5,468 bases of DNA, from positions 1 to 5,468 of the forward strand of contig CABUBZ010000097.1 in the NCBI GenBank assembly GCA_902489945.1. The letters run 5' to 3'. Below, in pieces: positions 1 through 4,739 of this stretch. A model generated the notes under the pieces. That model was not told where the DNA came from and ran no database searches. It saw only the letters and a list, made by a program, of their open reading frames with translations. The stretch's first letter is position 1, and every line of letters starts with the position of its first letter. Position numbers and translations under genes: made by a program. The stretch is from an uncultured Collinsella sp. Lineage in GTDB: Bacteria > Actinomycetota > Coriobacteriia > Coriobacteriales > Coriobacteriaceae.

Positions 1-141
1 AGCAAACGGTTCCGACAGCGCACGGGTGGGGATATCGAGGACCACGCTCGCGTAGGCGGCGATGGGTTCGGGTGCAGGCTCGGGCTTCACCGGAGTCTCC
101 TCCGGTTCCGGCGAACCAAACAGCGACAGTTGTTGAGCCAT
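1..141 (-). CDS. priA: Primosomal protein N' (PriA replication-restart helicase), N-terminal fragment
   Basis: This is a partial gene: 47 codons from an ATG at 141 running off the left edge of the window. The protein begins MAQQLSLFGSPEPEE, continues through a Pro/Glu-rich linker, and from about residue 29 reads AAYASVVLDIPTRALSEPFA. That segment is the typical opening of the PriA 3'-DNA-binding domain (a V-x-L-D-I-P-T-R-x-L-x-x-P-F pattern). PriA is known to bind stalled forks and D-loops and to reload the replicative helicase; its helicase and zinc-binding domains would lie outside the window. The start is supported by an AGAGGTG ribosome-binding site at 146-152, six bases from the ATG when counted from AGAGG. 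The gene is downstream of gltX on the same strand, but a terminator lies between them, so it probably has its own promoter, which I could not locate. The clamp-motif-like QLSLF at residues 4-8 is unusual. The identification rests on a short segment. Confidence 0.8.
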   Translation of the reverse strand, partial: MAQQLSLFGSPEPEETPVKPEPAPEPIAAYASVVLDIPTRALSEPFA

Positions 142-171
142 ACACCACCTCTAACAAATCGACCAGCGAGA

Positions 172-277
172 GGTGGGACAAGGATATCAGTAGTGTTTGT
201 CCCAGGGTCGCCTGCGGCAACAAGCTCGATGCGGCTTTCACACCTGGGACAAACACTACTGATAACCTTGTCCCACC
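172..277. repeat. REPIN-like long inverted repeat, element 1
   Basis: Arms 172-206 and 243-277 are 35 bases long and complementary except for one A-A mismatch (184 with 265), around a 36-base loop. Each arm is itself an imperfect palindrome: TGGGACAA at 174-181 faces TTGTCCCA at 197-204, and the right arm repeats this. The element thus holds four copies of the GGGACA/TGTCCC core, the layout expected of two REP hairpins in inverted orientation. It lies between the gltX terminator and the priA ribosome-binding site, so any priA transcript starting upstream of it would carry the hairpin in its leader. The remaining bases of the 142-352 gap hold the priA ribosome-binding site and the gltX terminator only. 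Confidence 0.85.
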
Positions 278-293
278 AACTCACTCGCGCGGT

Positions 294-330
294 ACAGAAA
301 CAAGAGCCCCGCTCGAGGGAACGGGGCTCG
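294..330 (-). terminator. Rho-independent terminator of gltX
   Basis: Read on the minus strand, an 8-bp GC-rich stem GAGCCCCG/CGGGGCTC (329-322 paired with 311-304) closes a 10-base loop and is followed at once by TTGTTTCTGT. It begins 24 bases past the gltX stop codon, which is the expected place. It separates gltX from priA transcription. Confidence 0.85.
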
Positions 331-352
331 GATACATGCGTTTGCGCGTCTA

Positions 353-1828
353 CTACAGCGCCATCGTGCGGGCGCGGTCGATACGCGCCAGGCAGTCGTC
401 GCGGCCGACGAGCGCCATGGTCTCGCCCAGCGGGGGGCTCACCATGTTGCCGCAGACGGCGACGCGCACGGCCTGGAACAACACGCGCTTCTTAAGGTCC
501 ATCTGCTCGGGCAGCGGCTCAAGCGCGGCGTCGATGTTGGCAGCCGTCCACTCGTTCACGCCCTCGAGAGCGGCCTTGGCGGCATCCAGAATGGCGCCCA
601 TGCCTTCCTTGGCCAGGCCCTTGTTGACGGACTTCTCGTCATACTCGAGCGTCTCGGCCGTAGCGAAGATGGGAGCGGCGACGGTCACGGCGTCGGCCGG
701 CATCTTGGTGCGCGGCTTGACGATGGCAGCGAGCGCGTCGATCCAGTCCTCGCCGTACTCGACGTTACCCTCGATGAGACCAGCCTCGTGCAGCTCGGGA
801 ACCATGATCTCATCGGCAAACTGAGCATCGGACATGCCATTGATGTACTCGGCGTTGACCCAATCGAGCTTCTTGGGGTCGAAGGTCGCCGGGTTCTTGG
901 AGATGCGGTCGAGCGAGAACTTGCTGGCCAGGACATCGCGCGGGATGATCGTGGTCTCGCCGTCAAGCGACCAGCCGAGCAACGCCAGGTAGTTGACGAA
1001 GGCGTCGGACAGGTAACCGGCGTCGCGGTACTCCTCCACCGAGGTGGCGCCGTGGCGCTTGGAGAGCTTCTTGCCGTCGGCGCCCAGGATCATGGAGATG
1101 TGGGCGAACGTGGGCACGGGCGCGCCGAGGGCCTCGTAGACCATAACCTGGCGCGGGGTGTTGGACAGGTGGTCATCGCCGCGGATGACGTGGGTGATCT
1201 TCATCATGGCGTCGTCGACGACGGTCGCGAAGTTGTACGTGGGCGTGCCGTCGGAGCGGAAGATGACAAAGTCGTCGAGCTCCTTGGCGTCGAAGGTCAC
1301 CTCGCCGTGAACGGCGTCGTGGATGACGACGTCGCCGCGGTCCTCGGGCACCTTGATGCGCAGGACGTAGGACTCGCCGGCCTCGATGCGGCGGCGGGCC
1401 TCCTCGGGGTCAAGATCGCGGCAGCGGCGCTGATAGCCCTGGAAGGGGTCCTTGCGCTCCTGGGCGGCCTTGCGGTCGGCATCGAGCTGCTCCTTGGTGC
1501 AGAAGCAGGGATAGGCCTTGCCCTCGTCCCAGAGCTTCTGGGCGGCCTGCTTGTACAGGTCCAGGCGCTCGGTCTGGGCGTAGGGGCCAAAGTCGCCGCC
1601 CACCTCGGGACCCTCGTCCCAGTCCAGGCCCAGCCAACGCATGGCGCGCAGAATGATCTGCGTGTTCTCGTCGGTGGAGCGGGTGGGGTCGGTGTCGTCG
1701 ATGCGCAGGATGAACGTGCCGCCGTTAGCGCGGGCGAAAGCCCAGTTATAGATAGCGGTGCGGGCGCCGCCGATATGCAGCTTGCCCGTCGGTGAGGGTG
1801 CAAAGCGGACGCGAACGTCTGATGCCAT
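353..1828 (-). CDS. gltX: Glutamyl-tRNA synthetase (class I)
   Basis: This cytoplasmic enzyme charges tRNA-Glu with glutamate using ATP. The 491-residue product has the family's usual length. It begins MASDVRVRFAPSPTGKLHIG: the class I HIGH-type motif is HIGG at residues 18-21, and the KMSKS-type loop is KLSKR at 254-258 in DGKKLSKRHG. Between them lie the Rossmann fold and the connective domain; the C-terminal half is the helical anticodon-binding region. A CxC pair (C108, C110) and C136 mark the zinc-binding insertion, but the usual fourth ligand position reads Asp138 rather than His. I chose the ATG at 1828 over the in-frame ATG at 1867 because GAGGAG at 1835-1840 sits six bases upstream and the family's N-terminus starts here; the upstream 13 codons have no such support. 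If the organism makes Gln-tRNA through GatCAB, as many relatives do, this enzyme would also charge tRNA-Gln (inference). It is divergent from metK. Confidence 0.97.
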   Translation of the reverse strand: MASDVRVRFAPSPTGKLHIGGARTAIYNWAFARANGGTFILRIDDTDPTRSTDENTQIILRAMRWLGLDWDEGPEVGGDFGPYAQTERLDLYKQAAQKLWDEGKAYPCFCTKEQLDADRKAAQERKDPFQGYQRRCRDLDPEEARRRIEAGESYVLRIKVPEDRGDVVIHDAVHGEVTFDAKELDDFVIFRSDGTPTYNFATVVDDAMMKITHVIRGDDHLSNTPRQVMVYEALGAPVPTFAHISMILGADGKKLSKRHGATSVEEYRDAGYLSDAFVNYLALLGWSLDGETTIIPRDVLASKFSLDRISKNPATFDPKKLDWVNAEYINGMSDAQFADEIMVPELHEAGLIEGNVEYGEDWIDALAAIVKPRTKMPADAVTVAAPIFATAETLEYDEKSVNKGLAKEGMGAILDAAKAALEGVNEWTAANIDAALEPLPEQMDLKKRVLFQAVRVAVCGNMVSPPLGETMALVGRDDCLARIDRARTMAL

Positions 1829-1868
1829 GGAAATCTCCTCGATTGCAGGATGGATGTCTAACTGCATC

Positions 1869-1874
1869 AGTATA
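1869..1874 (-). promoter_or_regulatory. Candidate -10 element for gltX
   Basis: On the minus strand this reads TATACT within TTTATACTG, about 41 bases upstream of the chosen gltX start. It is the best -10-like hexamer in the gap. No good -35 sequence is present at 16-18 bases; the nearest is TGCGGA. The call is therefore tentative. Confidence 0.35.
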
Positions 1875-1890
1875 AAGCATCAAAGCAACC

Positions 1891-2011
1891 TCCGCACAAA
1901 GGGCACCTACCTACTCATTGGGGACAGACTTAAATGACCAGTCTTTGGGCAACCTGTCGGCACTTAGGTAAGGCTGGTCATTTAAGTCTGTCCCCAATGA
2001 GTAGGTGCGGA
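1891..2011. repeat. Long inverted repeat, element 2 (GGGGACA type), between gltX and metK
   Basis: Positions 1909-1941 and 1974-2006 are perfectly complementary (33 bp) around a 32-base loop. GGGGACA lies at 1920-1926 and TGTCCCC at 1989-1995. The symmetry resumes farther out: TCCGCAC at 1891-1897 pairs with GTGCGGA at 2005-2011, if a 13-base segment (1898-1910) present only on the left side is skipped. The interior (GACTTAAATGACCAG) differs from elements 1 and 3, so this looks like a different subfamily with the same overall size and core. It sits between the divergent gltX and metK promoter regions. The rest of the 1829-2111 gap holds the two leaders and no gene. Confidence 0.85.
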
Positions 2012-2038
2012 AAGGGTGTGAATGTTTGATTTACGCGC

Positions 2039-2044
2039 TATGAT
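2039..2044 (+). promoter_or_regulatory. Candidate -10 element for metK
   Basis: TATGAT matches the -10 consensus at five of six positions and lies 67 bases upstream of the metK start. The -35 region is weak (TGTGAA at 2017-2022, 16 bases away). If used, transcription would start near 2051 and give a leader of about 60 nucleotides containing the hairpin at 2063-2089. The -35 hexamer would lie just outside the right arm of repeat element 2. Confidence 0.4.
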
Positions 2045-2062
2045 GTGCCCTTGCATAGAGAG

Positions 2063-2089
2063 CCCGGCGGAATGGTAACGGTCGCCGGG
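2063..2089 (+). promoter_or_regulatory. Stable hairpin in the metK 5' leader
   Basis: CCCGGCG at 2063-2069 pairs with CGCCGGG at 2083-2089 (7 bp, five of the seven G-C pairs at its base and top) around a 13-base loop. A run of five T (2095-2099) follows after a five-base gap, then the AAAGGA ribosome-binding site at 2101-2106. The hairpin-plus-T layout recalls an attenuator, but the gap makes it a weak terminator. I do not recognise it as any of the known SAM riboswitch classes. What is seen is the hairpin; a regulatory role is inference. Confidence 0.4.
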
Positions 2090-2111
2090 ACACGTTTTTG
2101 AAAGGACAATC

Positions 2112-3392
2112 ATGTCAGAAGAACTTCGTTCCATCCCGCCCCAACACGGGTCCTTTGTTTTTACGTCGGAGTCGGTGACCGAAGGTCATCCAGATAAGAT
2201 CGCTGACCAGATCAGCGACGCCGTTCTCGACGCAATCCTCTCCAAAGAAATAGAGCTCCAGGAGCAGGGCTACATCGCCCCCAACGGTGTGCCTGCCAAC
2301 GTGGAGAACGTCCGCTGCGCCTGCGAGACCCTCGTGACCACCGGCACCGTCATCGTCGCCGGCGAGATTCGCACCCAGGCCTATGTCGACGTACAGGAAA
2401 TCGCCCGTGGCGTCATCCGCCGCATCGGCTACAACCGCGCTAAGTTTGGCTTTGACTGCGATACCTGCGGCGTCATGAGCCTCATTCACGAGCAGTCCCC
2501 CGATATCGCCCAGGGCGTTGACGAGTCCTTCGAGACCCAGACCGGCGCTACCACCGACCCGATCGACCTGATCGGTGCCGGCGACCAGGGCATGATGTTC
2601 GGTTATGCCTCCAACGAGACCAAGACCCTCATGCCCATGCCACACTACCTGGCAAGCCGCCTGGCCGAGCGCCTGGCAGCCGTGCGTCACGACGGCACCC
2701 TCGCCTATCTGCGTCCCGACGGCAAGACCCAGGTCACCGTGCGCTACGAGGATGGCAAGCCCGTCGAGGTCACGACCATCGTCATCTCCACGCAGCACGC
2801 CGCCGAGATCGAGGATATGGGCAAGATCAAGGCCGACCTCATTGAGCACGTCATTACCCCGGTCATGGCCGCCGAGAACATGCCGTGGGACAACGCGGAC
2901 ATCTACGTGAACCCCACTGGTCGCTTTGTCGTGGGCGGCCCCATGGGCGACACGGGCCTGACCGGCCGCAAGATCATCGTCGACACCTACGGCGGCTACG
3001 GCCGTCACGGCGGTGGCGCCTTTAGCGGCAAGGACTGCACCAAGGTCGACCGCTCCGCCGCGTATGCCGCGCGCTGGGTCGCCAAGAACGTGGTCGCCGC
3101 CGGTCTGGCCGACCGCTGCGAAGTCGAGCTGGCCTACGCCATCGGCGTTTCCAAGCCGCTGTCGATCATGGTCGACACCTTCGGCACCGCCAAGGTTACC
3201 GAGGACAAGATCGTCGAAGCGGTCGAGAATACCTTCGACCTGCGCCCGGGCGCCATCATCCGCGACTTGGACCTGCGTCGCCCGATCTACGAGAAGACGG
3301 CAGCCTACGGCCACTTCGGCCGCGAAGACGCCGACTTCACCTGGGAAAACACCGACCGAGTCGAAGAACTCAAAGCTGCTTGCGGCCTGTAG
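2112..3392 (+). CDS. metK: S-adenosylmethionine synthetase (methionine adenosyltransferase)
   Basis: The enzyme makes S-adenosylmethionine from methionine and ATP, releasing phosphate and diphosphate, and supplies the cell's methyl donor. Family signatures are complete: GHPDKIADQISDAVLD at residues 25-40 (H26 and D28 correspond to the catalytic His and the Mg-binding Asp), GAGDQG at 155-160, and the glycine-rich loop GGGAFSGKD at 300-308 with K307. These span the three repeated MAT domains. At 426 residues it is somewhat longer than the 380-400 typical of bacteria. Part of the excess is a hydrophilic insertion around residues 44-67, before the conserved CACETLVTTG segment. The ATG at 2112 has AAAGGA (2101-2106) five bases upstream and fits the family N-terminus. 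It appears to be monocistronic, with a leader hairpin upstream and a strong terminator 21 bases after the stop codon. The antisense strand is open across the whole gene, but this is a codon-bias effect. Confidence 0.98.
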   Translation: MSEELRSIPPQHGSFVFTSESVTEGHPDKIADQISDAVLDAILSKEIELQEQGYIAPNGVPANVENVRCACETLVTTGTVIVAGEIRTQAYVDVQEIARGVIRRIGYNRAKFGFDCDTCGVMSLIHEQSPDIAQGVDESFETQTGATTDPIDLIGAGDQGMMFGYASNETKTLMPMPHYLASRLAERLAAVRHDGTLAYLRPDGKTQVTVRYEDGKPVEVTTIVISTQHAAEIEDMGKIKADLIEHVITPVMAAENMPWDNADIYVNPTGRFVVGGPMGDTGLTGRKIIVDTYGGYGRHGGGAFSGKDCTKVDRSAAYAARWVAKNVVAAGLADRCEVELAYAIGVSKPLSIMVDTFGTAKVTEDKIVEAVENTFDLRPGAIIRDLDLRRPIYEKTAAYGHFGREDADFTWENTDRVEELKAACGL

Positions 3393-3413
3393 AGCTTGCA
3401 AAAAAATCACGCC

Positions 3414-3448
3414 AAGGGGCGCCGGACCAGTTCCGGTGCCCCTTTTTT
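3414..3448 (+). terminator. Rho-independent terminator of metK
   Basis: An 11-bp stem (3416-3426 with 3432-3442, one G-T pair) closes a five-base loop and is followed by six T (3443-3448). Two A at 3414-3415 can extend the stem into the T run. It begins just after the metK stop at 3390-3392 and is a textbook intrinsic terminator. Confidence 0.95.
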
Positions 3449-3491
3449 AATAGAACGACAACGTTCGCAGCGAATCATGACGATGCCCAAA

Positions 3492-3604
3492 TGCATGGGA
3501 CAGCGGGAAATCAGATGTTTTTGTCCCACGTATTGAGACACATCTAGGGTTGTCACCAACAAAGCCGTGGGACAAAAAGATCAGATATCCCGCAGTCCCA
3601 TGCA
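3492..3604. repeat. REPIN-like long inverted repeat, element 3
   Basis: Arms 3492-3530 and 3566-3604 (39 bases each) pair at 35 positions around a 35-base loop. The four mismatches are all same-base oppositions: A-A at 3502/3594, 3509/3587 and 3513/3583, and G-G at 3517/3579. Each arm has TGGGAC at one end and GTCCCA at the other, so each can also fold alone. The arm interior shares GGATATC-type sequence and a T-rich run before TGTCCCA with element 1, and the loop lengths are nearly equal (35 and 36), so the two belong to one family. It lies in the 3449-3818 gap between metK and the serine dehydratase gene. That gap otherwise holds the repeat at 3675-3795 and a candidate promoter, and no convincing gene. 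Confidence 0.85.
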
Positions 3605-3641
3605 AAGCCCTCAGTCTAGGTACGTCACCAGCCAATGAATT

Positions 3642-3672
3642 TTGCAGCATAACGACTCCAACCATGTATCCT
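3642..3672 (+). promoter_or_regulatory. Weak candidate promoter for the serine dehydratase gene
   Basis: TTGCAG at 3642-3647 and TATCCT at 3667-3672 resemble -35 and -10 hexamers, but the 19-base spacing is long and the -10 is poor. If used, transcription would start at about 3679, inside the left arm of the inverted repeat at 3675-3795, so almost all of the leader would be that structure. Confidence 0.25.
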
Positions 3673-3674
3673 TA

Positions 3675-3795
3675 GTCCCGAGGGGCGGGGCATAAGGTTT
3701 ATCGCGAGTTCCGCACGAGCCGAAGGCCACTTAATGTGGCCTTCGTGCGAGCAAGACTGCCCGAGCAGGAAACCTTATGCCCCGCCCCTCGGGAC
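3675..3795. repeat. Perfect 26-bp inverted repeat with nested hairpins, ahead of the serine dehydratase gene
   Basis: Arms 3675-3700 and 3770-3795 are perfectly complementary over 26 bp, GC-rich at the outer end and AT-richer inside. The 69-base interior contains a perfect 10-bp hairpin (3721-3730 with 3736-3745, loop TTAAT) and a small 4-bp one (3757-3760 with 3765-3768), so the RNA could form a branched structure on a long closing stem. The right arm ends 13 bases before the AGGAG ribosome-binding site. There is no T run after any stem, so it is not a simple terminator. It could be a structured mRNA leader, a mobile hairpin element, or a recombinase-invertible segment; the sequence does not decide. 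Confidence 0.8.
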
Positions 3796-3818
3796 GATGG
3801 GATAGAACAGGAGCGCAT

Positions 3819-4739
3819 ATGGCAGGCAAGCCGCAAACACTAGCTACGACCTCGGCATTCGAGATCTTGGGCCCCGTCATGGTCGGTCCCAGCTCATCGC
3901 ACACCGCCGGCGCCCTGCGATGCGCCCAGGTGGCCGCAAGTCTGCTCGAGGGCCGCATCACCAAGGTCACCTTTGGCCTGTGGAACTCCTTCGCCCACAC
4001 CTACCGCGGACACGGCACCGACCGCGCGCTCGTCGCGGGCATCCTGGGCCTCGACACCGATGACGAGAACATCAAGCAGGCCTTCGACCTCGCACGCGAG
4101 CAGGGCCTCGAATATCACTTTGACATCAAGGGCGACGACGCCTCCATCCACCCCAATACCGTCGACATCGACATGGTCGACGACACGGGCGCCACGGCAC
4201 AGGTCCGCGGTGAGAGCCTGGGCGGCGGCAAGATGCGCATCAGCCGCATTAACGGCGTCGGCGTCGACATCTCGGGTATGTACTCCACACTCTTTGTGGC
4301 GCACTACGACGTCCCCGGCGTGCTCGCCGCACTCACGAACCTGCTCGCCTACGCCCACGTGAACATCGCATTCTGCCGCACCTACCGCACCGAAGTGGGC
4401 GGCCAGGCCTACTCCGTCTTTGAGACCGACGGCGCGCCCGACGACACCGTTATCCCCATGCTACGCAAACTCGACAATGTCGATTACGCGACCTTTATCG
4501 AGCTCCCCGGGTGTCTCGGCAAAGGAGATCTTCGACGACGGCGAGCAGCTGCTCGATGCGTGCGCCGAGCTCGGCCTGAATATCGGCGCCGTTATGGCCG
4601 TGCGCGAGGCGCGTCTGACCGGCGAGACCCACGCCGTCACCGCCATGCGCCGCGTGCTCGACGTCATGCGCGAGGAGACCACGACCCCCATCGTCAATCC
4701 GCAGCGATCGCTCGGTGGGCTCATCGGCGGCGAGGCTAA
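3819..4739 (+). CDS. sdaA: L-serine dehydratase, beta and ACT part (5' half of a frameshifted fused gene)
   Basis: The iron-sulfur L-serine dehydratase deaminates serine to pyruvate and ammonia in the cytoplasm. Residues 14-31 carry the beta-domain signature FEILGPVMVGPSSSHTAG. Residues about 157-229 read as an ACT-type regulatory domain (TLFVAHYDVPGVLAALTNLL followed by an alternating beta/alpha pattern). The homologous frame runs to about 4508 (residue 230, ending FIELP). Beyond that the frame stays open to 4739 but gives a 76-residue Arg-rich tail that is an out-of-frame reading of the alpha domain, so it is not real protein homology. Shifting by +1 at about 4508 joins it to the alpha part, giving a 527-residue beta-ACT-alpha chain. 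The start at 4819 minus 1000, that is the ATG at 3819, has AGGAG at 3809-3813; the in-frame ATG at 3777 lies inside a repeat arm and is rejected. Fused single-chain enzymes are known, as are two-subunit ones; no stop or new start separates the halves here. Confidence 0.9.
   Translation: MAGKPQTLATTSAFEILGPVMVGPSSSHTAGALRCAQVAASLLEGRITKVTFGLWNSFAHTYRGHGTDRALVAGILGLDTDDENIKQAFDLAREQGLEYHFDIKGDDASIHPNTVDIDMVDDTGATAQVRGESLGGGKMRISRINGVGVDISGMYSTLFVAHYDVPGVLAALTNLLAYAHVNIAFCRTYRTEVGGQAYSVFETDGAPDDTVIPMLRKLDNVDYATFIELPGCLGKGDLRRRRAAARCVRRARPEYRRRYGRARGASDRRDPRRHRHAPRARRHARGDHDPHRQSAAIARWAHRRRG
4503..4515 (+). other. +1 frameshift site within the serine dehydratase gene
   Basis: The upstream frame reads GAG CTC CCC GGG TGT here, while the conserved downstream frame reads CCG GGT GTC TCG GCA. 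Removing one base from the C4 (4505-4508) or G3 (4509-4511) run restores a continuous reading ELPGVSAKEIFDDGE. The lesion is therefore a one-base excess in a short homopolymer, whether it is a true mutation, a sequencing error or a recoding site. Confidence 0.85.

Noticed and set aside
788..1795. 335-codon open frame on the plus strand across gltX
   Set aside because: It is an antisense shadow of gltX with repetitive Val/Gly/Ala/Leu composition and no recognisable domain.
1829..1867. Upstream in-frame ATG for gltX (13 extra codons)
   Set aside because: The extra residues are not part of the family N-terminus, and the 1828 start has a clear GAGGAG site.
2087..2092. GGGACA in the metK leader as another repeat-family copy
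   Set aside because: It is a single hexamer at the base of an unrelated short hairpin without the long arms; chance occurrence is likely.
2115..3410. 431-codon open frame on the minus strand across metK
   Set aside because: It mirrors metK in a high-GC gene, has low-complexity Gly/Ala/Val/Asp composition and no ribosome-binding site or family motif.
3447..3665. 72-codon minus-strand open frame between metK and the serine dehydratase gene
   Set aside because: It has a passable AAGGA before its ATG, but it runs through both arms of repeat element 3, ends at the metK terminator, and resembles no protein I recognise.
3777..3818. Upstream in-frame ATG for the serine dehydratase
   Set aside because: It lies in the right arm of the 3675-3795 inverted repeat, lacks a ribosome-binding site, and the ATG at 3819 has AGGAG at good spacing.
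4420..4509. Separate start for an independent alpha-subunit gene (ATG at 4420 or 4477)
   Set aside because: Neither has a ribosome-binding site, and the residues they add are out-of-frame readings of the ACT domain.
4509..4739. Arg-rich 76-residue C-terminal tail of the beta-part frame
   Set aside because: It overlaps the alpha domain in another frame, and its composition is that of an out-of-frame reading of GC-rich coding DNA.
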